Of a stretch of DNA of 64,000 nucleotides, positions 48,451 to 59,573 are shown one piece after another. The stretch lies in assembly GCA_008973525.1 (NCBI GenBank), contig WACJ01000127.1:1-64000 (forward strand), in the 5' to 3' direction. Source of the DNA: Stenopsyche tienmushanensis. Its lineage: Eukaryota; Arthropoda; Insecta; Trichoptera; Stenopsychidae. The notes beneath the pieces are model-generated. The model had not been told where the DNA came from. It saw nothing but the letters and a program-made list of their open reading frames with translations, and made no database searches. Position numbers and translations under genes: made by a program. Within the stretch, counting starts at the first letter, position 1, and the number at the start of each line of letters is the position of its first letter.

Positions 48451-48559
48451 TGAAAATTCGGAAATTCAATTAGTCAAAGATTTATGCAATATTTTATAAG
48501 GTAATTTTTTAAATTATTGCATAATTGTTGCAATTTCCATTAGTTTATGACTTTCAACA

Positions 48560-49200
48560 GAACGGCGTCAGCAAAATACTTTTGCTTATTTTTTTTTAGT
48601 ATGAGTTCAAATTGAAGCACAGCGTAATGATAGTAGATATATTATTAAAATATCTTTAGAAAAAGGATTGATATGTGAGAGAATAATTCAAAAATGATAC
48701 AAAAAAATTATTTCGGTAATATGAATTTCAACAATAAGCCTCAGAGATGATCCTAAATCGCCATCAGTGATAAAAATTTAAGCGCTATAATAGAAGATAA
48801 TTAACAAATAAAAATTCGAGCACTTCATGTAATCTTGGTGTTAGTAATGCATCTATTTTTCATCATCTTGCTTCAATAGAAAATGTTAAAAAGCTAAATA
48901 AGTAGGTGTTGCACGAATTGTTTTAGAGCCAAAAATTGAAGCAGTTGGTAGAGTGCTCTTCGTTAATAATTCGAAATGATAAAACGCCCATTTTTAATCG
49001 CATCATTACCGGTGATGAAAAATGGATTTTATACGATAACAGGAAAATATCTGAGTAGTGTTTGAATACAGAAGAACTTTCAGAACACTCGTCAAAGCTT
49101 TTGATACATCAAAAAAAGCTTATGGTTACTGTAATGTGGACAAATTAGGACATAATACATTATTCTTTCTTAATACTTGCAGACTTTCAAAAAAAAATAC
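48560..49200 (+). pseudogene. Mariner transposase relic C (mori/irritans-like)
   Basis: In shifting frames it reads DDPKSPSVIK (linker after the helix-turn-helix). Then come VLHELF (decayed W-V-P-H-E-L), SSLIIRN and IITGDEKWILYDN (49001-49041), the hallmark block containing the first catalytic aspartate. KKLMVTVMWTN and IIHYSFL follow, matching K-K-V-M-V-T-V-W-W-D-x-x-G-x-I-H-Y-S-F-L. The block with the second and third aspartates is damaged or absent. Terminal repeats were not identified. It lies between two pieces that could belong to one LINE. Confidence 0.75.
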
Positions 49201-49239
49201 TTAGAATCAAATGTATCAAGTGTGATCTTATCAAGAAGG

Positions 49240-49430
49240 CGTGGACAAGTACCGTGAAGCATCAATTGTTAGCTTTGTCCGAACTTATCGCCTTCTTTGG
49301 GCAGATTTTGAACCACAGATATCAACGTATTGAGTTGCTTGATAGTCTTAGATATGAAATTCTCGAACAGCAGTAGATCCATTGGAAGACCTCGCCTACG
49401 CTAGGATGATCAGAGTCTTTAATAGGATTA
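49240..49430 (+). pseudogene. Possible 3' part of the LINE relic
   Basis: FFGQILNHRYQRI (about 49289-49331) and SIGRPRLR (49379-49401) resemble the W-F-G-H-V-x-R-M and G-R-P-R-x-R-W motifs near the end of many LINE reverse transcriptases. If correct, the mariner at 48560-49200 landed inside this LINE. The evidence is two short decayed motifs. Confidence 0.25.
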
Positions 49431-50696
49431 CTAAAGACACATATGTATTTATGTATACCATCTCTCTATAAAATAGATTCTGCTGTATCTGTATTATCTT
49501 CCAATGATTGTTATGTTTTAAATATTAAATATTTCGTAAAACGTTCTTATGCAAGTGTCTAATGCAATAATTGTCATAATGGATCTATTTAGTGGATGAG
49601 ATAAAAGGTCGCGGTCTGCATAGATTATGCATTGTTTCATCGTAGGTCGACTGTGAACGGGCGAAGCGTCAGCGGTGCAGAAACCGCACATGGAAATAAT
49701 AATATAATTATAATGGAATGAAATGCGGCGAATGATGATGACGAATGAAAACGTTCGGGACATCATCATTTGGAGCTGCAGCATTCGCAAAACGCAGAGG
49801 ACACTCCACGTGGGTCAGCAGCCCGGAAAATACTGCACCACCTACTCGACACCCACACCGCCGAGTCAACACGCTCTGATTAATATGAAATTATTCCATT
49901 TTTCAAAAGTTGGGCTACAAGTGATGCTCGTTACTAAATCAAATAACTTGCGTTAAAAATGTGACTTTTATAATAAATATCATATTAATTCGTAAATAGA
50001 TTATATTCTACAATCTGATGAGGCAAGGATGGGGCATCGAATGGAGGTTGTCTTCCAATTAAATCGGCATTATGTGAGGGCGTTTTAATTGAAAACGGAT
50101 TTGCAGCGGCGAGGATATCCTCGGTGAAACAGTACCTTGGTGGTCGTGCTCAAAGGTAATTGCTAATTGTTCGATAATTGGTGCCAAAAAGGCTTTCATT
50201 CGCTCATTACCGCGTAAAGAGTGCTTCCGAATGGCCGGGCTTTTAATCCCGAAGCCGCGGGATTATTTGTGCGGCCAGCAACGGCCGTTAGCACCCACCA
50301 CTGGTCAACGCCAATGATTGCTCTTTCCATTTTAGCACTCGTTATATACGCGGTAAAGGCCATGGCCCCCACCATGGTCACCTGACCTATCAATTCTTCA
50401 AAAACTCATATTTGGAATTCATGCATATATTTCATGATAAATTGCGAAAACATGTTCACGAGCTCAAACTTGAATCTAAATGCTTTTATTTTTTCTACAT
50501 ACTACAAAATTGTACGACAAGCAACATTTTTTAATTAAGACCTTTACTTATTTTAACCTTTAGCAAACGAATACTCCTATACTCGTAATAATAAATAATA
50601 TTCCCATAAGATCAAATGGCGTCATATTTACAATAAGGAAAAAAAATGTGGGTAAAGTAAATTTAATCGAACGTCACTAAAATTTAAACTACAACC
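49431..50696. other. Non-coding stretch with two GC-richer islands
   Basis: Islands at about 49590-49890 and 50030-50400 have unrecognised or no open frames. The second is rich in homeodomain-type ATTA/TAAT words and includes a pair of K50-class sites. The rest is AT-rich. Confidence 0.4.
50244..50265. promoter_or_regulatory. Head-to-head K50 homeodomain-type sites
   Basis: TAATCCC (50244-50250) and GGGATTA (50259-50265) form an exact inverted pair separated by eight bases. TAATCC is the binding core of K50 homeodomain proteins (Otd/Otx, Goosecoid, Pitx, Bicoid types). The pair sits in a GC-richer, non-coding, ATTA-dense island. Function is inferred only from the motif. Confidence 0.3.
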
Positions 50697-50866
50697 TGCA
50701 GTTGGTCGAAAACAGATGAAAGATCGTTTGTAGTCTTTCGTCCCTGTCGCATAAATCATAGGCACGCTACGTGCATATGTCACGCCATTTCTATTCTCTT
50801 ACACGTATCATAAAGCAACCACTAGATCAGCAGCATTTTATTATATATTACACAAACACAGCTTTA
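50697..50866 (+). repeat. Dispersed repeat D, copy 2
   Basis: It aligns with 59426-59573: GCAGTTGGTCGAAAACAGAT, GATCGTTTGTAGTCT, a GCACGCTACGTGCATATG block, and TATATATTACACAAACACAG at the end. The first part of the repeat, present at 29378 and 59350, is missing. Confidence 0.6.
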
Positions 50867-51170
50867 ACTAAAAAAATCTGTTAACAAATGATAAAATCAA
50901 TGCGTATAATCAACTTTTCCTAGAAGCTAAAAAGTTTCACTTCTACCGCTTGAGATTCTCACACATTTATATTTATTCACAAAAACTTTATACACAAAAA
51001 AATTATTCACAAAAACTCGATTTCAAAGAGCTCGTTAGTTTTTTGGAATAGATTGATTCCAAATTTTCAACAGATCAACAGAGGTATACAAATATGTACT
51101 CATCCTATTTCGACCCCCATAATAGTTCTGCATATTTATAAGGTAAAAAAATACACTTTGTTAATGTATA

Positions 51171-52303
51171 TACTTAAACCTTTTTTTGTGCGGTAAATGC
51201 ATTCTGTGAAAAATCGCACAAAAAAAAAACCATGACTTACATAGAAAAAGTGAAGATGCGTTCTATGGATTTTAATACCCGCATAACTTCAAAACAGCTA
51301 TATAAAATACATCCAAAATCGTACAAAAAAAAGGAAAACAACAAAACAATTAAAAAATAGCATTTTTATTAACATTTAAAGAACGTGTTGCATCATTGGT
51401 AAAATTTTAAGGATGTCTGACATCTGGCATCTCAAATACCAGATATCCACTAGAGAAATACTAATTATTTTAACTACAAACTATGATAGTATGATAATTT
51501 TAGTTGCTATTTTCGTTATGACTAAAAATAGCTCTCTTCTTCGAAATAAATACTATACCCAGTTGTCAATGTCATCTTTATTCTGTGTAGATTTTCTCTT
51601 TCCAACAATATAATTCATAATTGGTAATAATGCCACTATCGTCCCTAGCTCAAAAAAACAAATAAATCATAAAATGGTGACTCTTTAAAAACAAATTCAG
51701 TAAAGTCATTTTTTGGCCTTATTTTGTCACAGTTTTAATATTTTTAAATACTTAAAAAATACATTTTTGACATAAATCTGGTAGGAATAACAGAGGGTTA
51801 TATAGGGAAAAAATCCAGTTTGAAGTAAATTAATTAATTAAAACTCGAGATATCACGTCAACCGTGTTGAAAAAAGTAGTTTCGAGAAGAACGCGGTAAA
51901 AGATTTCATTATGGTAGGACCGGCCAAGTTGCCGCGTCACCAAAATAGCTATAACTCCGTAAATAGTTGGAATTTTAGAAATTTCTTTGGAGAATGTATT
52001 TTTAAAAGTCGAAACATTGGAAAAATGCAAAAAAAGAACGAAATCAATTTTTTTCAAAATTCTAAACTATAATTAAGGTAGTGGTCCTATGTTCAGCGAT
52101 AACAGATGCAAAATTATTTACAGTCCCAAATTATATTTTTTTTCCAAGTTTTAGTTAGTTTTCATGATTTATTTCCTATTTTATAAAAAATATCTCGATA
52201 CGCACCCTTTATAAAATTACAAAAATAAGGGAAAAAATGCTCTAAAAAAACCGCATAACTTCGAAATCGCACAAAAAAAGTCGCACCAAAAGAAGTTTGA
52301 GTG
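51171..52303. mobile_element. TA-flanked terminal-inverted-repeat element (Tc1/mariner-type, non-coding)
   Basis: The left end reads TACTTAAACCTTTTTTTGTG and continues CGGT. The right end, inward, reads CACTCAAACTTCTTTTGGTG and continues CGAC. TA lies at both borders (51169-51170 and 52304-52305). Subterminal CGCATAACTTC blocks recur inside both ends (51281-51292 and 52252-52263). At 1133 bp it has the length of a Tc1-type element. The interior, however, has no recognisable transposase, only unassigned frames at 51413-51613, 51830-52057 and part of 52162-52365. The first 300 bp recur at 63711-64000, proving it is a repeat family. Confidence 0.75.
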
Positions 52304-52305
52304 TA

Positions 52306-53604
52306 TCTTAGTTTTGCAAGCAGTTTTGCAAACAAAGACATCCGATAATATTTATTATTCTCCAAGTCTCTAAGTCCCGTATACGGATTTGACTAATTTC
52401 CATAATCAAAATTATATTTAAATAATTCTTAATTAGGTAGCATTTCATCCATTCAAATCGCTGCATGATCTGAGCATTGTTTATACAGCATTATATTTTC
52501 GTACTATTGATTGTGTATTTTAATTAAATATAATTAGCGAAATCATATAATCATATTCAACACCAAAACTATCTCACACGCTATTATGATTTAAAAATAA
52601 AATGTTAATATTCAACAATACGGCGATTTGAAATATTTATATAATTTATAAAAGTATAATATATAAAGTGCGAATTCCATATAATATGTGTGTGCTTAGG
52701 GAAGGAAGAATTGAATTACTGGCGGAATTCAATTGAATTAGGGATCTGCACGTTTTTTGAATTACCTACCTGACGAGGCAATTTCAAACTGCCTTCGAAT
52801 ATAAGCCTCCCTTAAACAATGGTATTTTTTTCTCACCCAAAATTAATTTTGTAAAAATAAAAATAAATATTGTCGTATATACACATTCATAAAAAAATCA
52901 TTTTAAAATATTAATATAAGTTGTAGAGAAAGACGGATACGGAAGGAAGGCGCCACTAGACGGATAGTGGCGAACAGAATGCTTAGTTTAGTTTCACACC
53001 AGAATGTTTTTTCAGGGAAGTTTTCCCGGAAGCGTGTTGATCCCTTTTTTCATTACGTTCGACACTTCGGAAAACCGCACGGAGGTGTCGCTCGATTCGA
53101 TTAAACGTCAAGGATTTTGGAATTATGCTTAAGCATGCATTTTTTAAAAATATATTAACGTGGATACATTTTGTAATTTATAAAAAAAATAGGTATAGAA
53201 AATCCACAGAATATTTTTGAATCAAAATCAAATATTTACCCATGAACGATTAGTTTGACATATGAGATTTACGACGATTAAATTTGAATTTTTGATCATA
53301 AGATCATTTGATCAAGTTTTTATAGTAAAAAAACCGGAGCAATTTAAGAAATAAGAAGGCTTTATGGTTCAAAAAATTTAATTTAATATACTAAAACATC
53401 TTATTTATTCTTCTTCCTCTTTAGATATAAGATATGTGAACGAGCACAAGTAATCACCATAGCAGATTTTTTTAGGGAAATAATTCATAGTCATTTTATG
53501 AAATTATCCAAACATCTGCCCGTCTTTATTTATTGTCTCTGTATTTATTTCCTGATAAAAATATTAATATTTCTGATCTACCAACACTTTTGGTGCGGTG
53601 AAAA
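52306..53604. other. Non-coding stretch
   Basis: A small GC-richer island lies at about 52925-53125. The rest is AT-rich with no recognised repeat. Confidence 0.4.
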
Positions 53605-53680
53605 TTTTTCAAGGTATGGATTTGAACCCAAACCTTCATAATAGATTCAGATGCTGTTTTACATAACAACGAGCAAAGAA
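53605..53680 (-). repeat. tRNA-like sequence (possible SINE or tRNA pseudogene)
   Basis: On the minus strand, GTTTGGGTTCAAATCCATAC looks like a T arm with an intact B box. It is preceded by a D/anticodon-like stretch, AGCATCTGAATC. The acceptor stem does not close and the D arm is poor, so it is not a working tRNA. It does not match the five-copy SINE beyond the B box. Confidence 0.35.
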
Positions 53681-55695
53681 CATTTTTTGAAAATCTAGAT
53701 TTCATTATACAATAAATATTTGTATTCAAATATATTTCTCGGCGTTTTATTGGATTATAGAAAATTTGTTTTAGTTTCCCATATCCAAAACCTTGTCAAC
53801 ATTTTGAATAAGTCAATTATTAGCTTCTGTATAAATGACTGAAGACGAGTTCGTTATATTTGTAGTCACTGAAGCAAGGTCTACCTGTCAATTTTCAGCA
53901 TATCTCAAGCGTCCTACACCAACAGACTTCATAAAAAAATATGCTTTGTTCTCGAAAATGTATTTTTCTGCGGGTTTACATAAACATTTCCTCGACATTT
54001 GGCTAAGTATACATATTCGGTATTCAAGAGCGTCAAAAATGAAGTGCTGAAAAGTGTAAAAGTTAAGGTAACGACAATAAATGTCAACGAGGTGACGTCA
54101 ATCATTGGTTGCGATGTCGCTTAACAGGCTCACGGTTACCTGTCAATAACGTTATCGTCTTAAGTTGTGCAAGGTTTCGGGGGCTTTTACATTCCATGGT
54201 GATTTTCAAATGTCAGCTGAAAGATTTATTGATGACATTTATATTAGTATTTCGAATTTCGTTGACACGCGACCAACATTCATGCGGAAGATCTTGATGT
54301 AAATTTATCGATTGGGTGGTAATTTATGTGCAAATTTGCAACAGTCGGCATTGAAATGAGTCAATTTCACTTTGAAAACATTTTTATGCGAATGAACGCC
54401 TCTTTGTTGTTTTTAAAAAAATATTCATAAAAATTTAGTGCTGGAACGTTTGGAAGTCATTGGATTTTAGAGGAAAGGTAAAATGCTGTCGGTCGTGCCA
54501 CATGACAACGCGGCATGTCCGATTGAATTTTAATTTCCTCCATCGTTCAACGGGAAAACAAAGGGTGGCTCAGGGGGGTTGAAATGCCATCGAGGACATA
54601 TAGGTACTCACGACGAAAAGGTGAATAAAAAATCACCTCGCTTTGAATAGCAATAGTTCGAAACAATTTCAACAAACGCGGGGCATTGAATGGATGAAAA
54701 TATTTTAAAAAATTATTCAAATCCTGCTTGATTGAAATCAAAATTAAAATTATTGTTCATTCAATCAAACTGCGCATGGATACAGGGCGTTTGATTGAAA
54801 GCTTCAATCGCTCGTCCATTATTTCAGTTTTGGAGTCCGTTTGTAAGCGAGAGATATTAGATTCTCCACAAAGTGTTCAATATCATATTATTCGCTCACC
54901 TTTATTGGAAAACTGCAACAGTGGAAAAATTTTCATTGATGGAACGTAGAGCGTGAAAAATCTTTCTGACAGGAAATGAAACAAAGGTAGCTAGAACTAA
55001 GGGTGGAACGTTCTTTAAGTCTGCGTTCATATTAGATCAAGATCAAATCCACTTTGCTTGTCAGTCAATTTTTTTCTTACAATATTTTCCAATCTGTTGA
55101 TAAATTTACTCTAAAAATATTCACATATTGATGCATTTAAAATTTGTAAACACCCCAAAAATTAAATTAAATCCAAATAAAAAACGCCTAAAATTATATT
55201 ATTTCACATAAAACCTAAAATAAATCCTACAATATTAAATTGGCTATATTAATATAATAGAATACATGACAATATTACATTCATGCTTTATACTGTAAAG
55301 TGAAGAATTTATCCAAACACATATTGTGGGTCGTAGATGAGAGTCTCATGTATTGATGGTTTGATACCGCAGTCATTTTGGAAGAAATTCTTAAAAACAT
55401 TACACGATAGTAATGAAAATATTAGCTTATTTTAATCAGTGATAAAAATAAATTTCTATGTTTAATTTGAGCACAATTCAAAGCAAAATCACAAGCAATT
55501 CAATGCAGAATCATGATTTGATTTCCATGCACCTCACTATATAGTAATAACGACATTCGATCATAAAATACATTTGAGTTTTGAACACTCACCGCTTAAA
55601 TATTATTAGATACTTCGAAATTTAATGAACAAAGCAGTGTTTTTTCGAATTATTAGTAAGTCAGATGGCTTTAATTTTTTTTCTTCGCTTCAATA
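53681..55695. other. Non-coding stretch with a long GC-richer island
   Basis: A broad, mildly GC-richer region spans about 54050-54960 with several unrecognised frames. From 54970 on the sequence is very AT-rich and empty. Confidence 0.4.
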
Positions 55696-55735
55696 TTAAC
55701 CCATTTGTCAATAAGATGGCCTGACTAGACCATTT
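55696..55735 (+). repeat. piggyBac-like left terminus
   Basis: TTAA (55696-55699) is followed by CCCATTTGTCAATAAGATGG and then CCTGACTAGACC. A palindromic GGTCTGGCCAGACC lies 200 bases inside (55904-55917), as subterminal motifs often do. Its orientation agrees with the piggyBac transposase relic about 1 kb downstream on the same strand. The matching right end was not found. Confidence 0.4.
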
Positions 55736-56072
55736 TGCTTTTGTGATAAGTTTTTTTTAATAGTAGCTATGTATAGATCTTACCAAATCTTCCTAACTTT
55801 GTTCATTGAAGGATTTTATAGAAGTTAGAATAAAAAAAGTTCGGGATCTTTGTGCGTCGAGAAAAAAAGGATATTTCTATTAAAACACCTAGATTCAATG
55901 TAAGTGGTCTGGCCAGACCCTGATATTTTTTTCATAGAACTTGTTTGGGAAATCACGTATTTCTTCATGGATTTTTTTATCCTTTCGCTCCATATTTTAT
56001 CATATTTCTCATTTTGATCTGTATTTTTACCTTTGTAGAATGAAATCATTTTTTTTCTTTTACAAATATTAA

Positions 56073-56228
56073 ATGATGAGTGATTTTATAAATTCTGAAG
56101 AAACTATCACAGATAAAATAGCTTTATATAATGAACTAAATTTGGACATCAACAACAAAGATGCTAATGATTTGATTGAATCTCTTTGTTTCTTTTGTCT
56201 ATATACAAGTATGTCAATATATTTTTGA
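56073..56228 (+). other. Small acidic open frame, possible transposase N-terminus
   Basis: A 51-residue frame starts MMSDFINSEETITDKIAL, continues with an acidic stretch DINNKDANDLIES, and ends at a stop. Acidic N-termini are usual in piggyBac transposases and the position between the terminus and the transposase core fits, but the sequence alone is not diagnostic. Confidence 0.25.
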
Positions 56229-56559
56229 TAAATAAATATTTAAAAATATATTTTTTGATGTTTTATTACATGGGATTTCGAATATTCATTATTAACACTT
56301 TAAAGCACACAGCCGTCAAATCCCGTCATGCGTTAGCAGATACCATCATCAATGCATACCGTCTTCGCGGACACGTCAAATCTTCTCACATGGACGAAAC
56401 TGATTAAAACGAAAACAAACTTGAGTGGTTTAAAAACTCTCAAACTTCTCTAAATAAGATAAATTAATTTTGGTGAATAATTCAATTTTTGCGATACACC
56501 AACTTGGAGTACATATATATTATAAACAACTACTAAAATGGCAAAATTTTGATGTATTT

Positions 56560-57170
56560 AGTTGAAAAATCGCATTCCACTTCCATTATATTATATTCAA
56601 TTCACATATGCGTAAAACGATTCCGATGCTTACAAATTATCATAAAATATAATCTTATGTGATATCAGGTAGAAGATTCCAAAACATATTGAGATGTTTG
56701 AATTACAAAACGACCAATAATGACAGAATGTCAATAATAAGACAACTTGTCTGTGAATTTTCAAAATATGTATTCTTCATCGGAAGAAATTTCTTTAGAT
56801 GAATCTCTTGTAATCATGTTTTTTGGACAATTTTTATAATAATATTTCATTATGTACTACATTATTAGAAAAAATAGCTCACACACCAGGGTGTAAACTC
56901 ATTTTGTGTAATTTTGTGAATATGCACTTTTTTCATAAATTGTGGCTAAATATTTGTGTAATTTTCGCAAATTTGTAAGCCTCGGAATCACCCAACATAC
57001 ACAAGTTATATATGATACAATAAAAATTGAATAGGATCCTCTGCAACAATAAAAAGGCTGAGAACAAGTGCTTCTCATTCCCATTACTCTGATAATTGAC
57101 ATGAGGCAGATAACGCTACTGGCAATAATCAATGATTCAAAACAATATGAAGGAATCGTTGTTCCAGAAG
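56560..57170 (+). pseudogene. piggyBac-type transposase relic
   Basis: The frame from about 56660 reads ISGRRFQNILRCLNYKTTNN then DRMSIIRQLV, matching M-S-R-x-R-F-x-x-I-L-R-x-L-x-F and the following K-I-R-P-x-x of the DDE_Tnp_1_7 domain. After a frameshift, YSSSEEISLDESLV (about 56767-56811) carries the I-S-x-D-E-S/M motif with the first catalytic aspartate. The region after this (F-R-Q-Y in the family) is decayed, and the second and third aspartates and the cysteine-rich C-terminus were not found. Stops and shifts show it is dead. A TTAA terminus lies upstream at 55696. Confidence 0.75.
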
Positions 57171-59158
57171 TGTGCGTCAAACGGTTAAGAACACAAGCTG
57201 TACTTTTCGAACATATTTGATCACTTAAAACTATTGTTATAATATTTTAAATATGAAAAATTGTTACGTGTATTATATAATTAACGTTTTTTAAATTCAT
57301 TTTTGAGGTTGTCAAATATCTCCCTTATCATCAATAGTGAGTATCCCTCGGTGAAAAATTGATTGAAGCTCGAATTAAAAGATTTTCCCTTCGTAGTCCT
57401 TCAACGTCCTAATTATTTTATCAAGTCGGCGGCTTTATCGATTCCTAAGCGCGATAATTTATGATGCCATTTATCTCCCGGGTGATGGCTGATGAAAAAC
57501 CAAGGTATCACCTTTCGAGCGCAGGAGATAACGACGCGATAGCGCGGAAGCTGCAAGTCATCTCGGTTTACGCCGTCATTTTATTTTCCTGACAAAGTCG
57601 GGCGCCCCCCCGCCCACAATAAATGGCGTACGGGGAGGCAAGGCGTTTTTCGCCAGGTACAGGACATGAATTCGTAATTAATTACATTTTGACGTCGGGA
57701 CACCACCATCACCGCCACCTCCTCGTCCTTTTTTCAACACCTACCGGTATACCACCGAACTACCTCTTGTATACATCGGAGCGCTCGCCATTCTTTTTAC
57801 ATGGCTAATGAGAGCTGAGGAGACTGGGTGTCATCTAGACTCCTCTTTATTTTGTACATTTCATATGCGGATACTCTATGAGAATTAGGTTTTTTGCCCA
57901 TTTAAACAATTGTTCTAATCTGGAAGCAAATTTATTTTTAAGCGTTTAAATATAGTCCCTATAACATATTCGTAATATAAAAAAGCACATGACTTAATTT
58001 TGTAGATAAAGAATGATTGAAATTAACAACCATGTGCAACATTAGCACCGGTTATAAATATAATCATCCGGGATGAGCAAAAAACAATATCACTGTAATG
58101 GATATCAATTGAGTTTTAATTTCATTTTTAAATATTTGGACAGTGTCTCATTGAAAAAAGAACACTCTGAATACTGGTTATGTACCAAAAGCGTGCAGAC
58201 ACCTTATTGAATGGGAAAAACCTGACTTGCTTCCCAAATTTACCGTACAATTATTCTATTTGTTTAGCTTGCACAAATTAAATACACTATTGTAATGTCG
58301 TTCAATTATGCAAAATAAGTCTTATGCTCATTCAGAAAGGTAAAACCCCATAGAATATTAATGTCCACTAAGTTGACATGGAGCATTAATAAATAGCTGC
58401 AAAACACCCACGGATGTTTTTTTCCTTATTATCAATAGCATTTATATTGGTTAATAGATTTTATTGCTTATTAAATAAATACTTCCCAATCAAGGATGCT
58501 CGTAAATCATAATTTATTATTTAACACATCATCGCTTGAAAGTTAGTCATTAAATCCTCGATTATTATTGGTAATCAATCGTACCTTTTATATACAAAAG
58601 TGGCTACCATTAATTATAGTTGACATTACTTGTATTTAAATGATTTGAAATTGATTAATAAACCGCCATAAATTTTGGTATTAAATTATAATAAAATCTG
58701 TCCAAAAACAGTAGAACACAATAAGAGGTCAATAGTTCATCGGCGCTTCGAGTCTCATAAAATATTATGTAATATCATCGATGAGACTGATCTTCGATTC
58801 TCATAAGACCTGCAATAGTTCCTTATTTTATATGGCTATTTAGAAAAGCGGAAATTCAATAAAAACATATTAAATTCTTGTATAATATGTTGGAAATAAT
58901 GGCGTAAAACTTCAAACTCTATTAAAGATTATATTATATAATATCGACGCTTGAATTCAATTTATTTAGGCCAAAATGTAAATCTTCTCTCTTATTAATA
59001 ACTTGTTAAATATGACTGCTTTAATTTTCATACGGTCATGATTGGATCTTTGCTTATTTATGGTCACTCACTGTTCCAAATTATAAGTGAGCTCATGTTT
59101 CAATCAAACACGGTTGTTTTGTTTATTGATAGCCATTGGGTCCCTGTAGGTAGTGATT
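57171..59158. other. Non-coding stretch with one GC-rich island
   Basis: The island at about 57330-57830 is among the more GC-rich of the window. It contains GATAA/TTATC and TTTATG words and a 61-codon unrecognised frame. From 57850 to 59060 the DNA is AT-rich. A short fragment at 59064-59088 matches 24900-24926. Confidence 0.4.
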
Positions 59159-59305
59159 ACCTATAAGTAGTCCCGCGGTTAAGTGGTTGGATTCGTAGCT
59201 CAATCAATTTGGGTTCAAATCCTACAGGAGGTGTAGCTAGCAACCACATTTTTAAAAACCATATCTAAATATTTGGCAATGGTCCCATAAAAAGGTTTCT
59301 TAAAT
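59159..59305 (+). mobile_element. tRNA-derived SINE, copy 5
   Basis: It contains AGTAGTCCCGCGGTTAAGTG, GTTGGATTCGTAGCTCAATC, the B box GGGTTCAAATCCTACAGG, GGTGTAGCTAGCAACCACAT and GGCAATGGTCCCATAAAA. Its tail has decayed after AAAGGTTTCTTAAA. A second CCTGTAGGTAGTG just upstream (59153-59165) suggests a duplicated 5' end. Repeat D begins about 45 bases downstream. Confidence 0.75.
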
Positions 59306-59349
59306 CTTTTGTAAGTCTCGCGAATAATCTTCACCCACTTTCGTAAATA

Positions 59350-59573
59350 TTTTTGAAATAAAACTTATATAAGCGCGGTTGGGCAAATTGGACGGAACGA
59401 GACAAAAAGTGAAACTCCAAACGGCAGTTGGTCGGAAAAAGATGGAAAATCGTTTATATTCTCTCCATCGCATACATACGTACGTAGACACGCTACGCGT
59501 ATGCGCAGCGACGCCTTTACAGTGCGACCAGTGACACTTTTTATATATTACACAAACACAGCTTCATCTCTGG
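59350..59573 (+). repeat. Dispersed repeat D, longest copy
   Basis: This copy joins the part seen at 29378-29453 (TTTTGAAATAAAACTTATAT, GGCAAATTGGACGGAACGAG, AAAAGTGAAACTCCAA) to the part seen at 50697-50866 (GCAGTTGGTCGGAAAAAGAT, ACACGCTACGCGTATG, TATATATTACACAAACACAG). It is about 220 bp with no terminal repeats or coding content recognised. Its class is unknown. Confidence 0.6.

Noticed and set aside
54215..54260. FIDDIYIS resembling the reverse-transcriptase aspartate pair
   Set aside because: Flanking residues do not fit any reverse-transcriptase clade, and no other retroelement motif is near.
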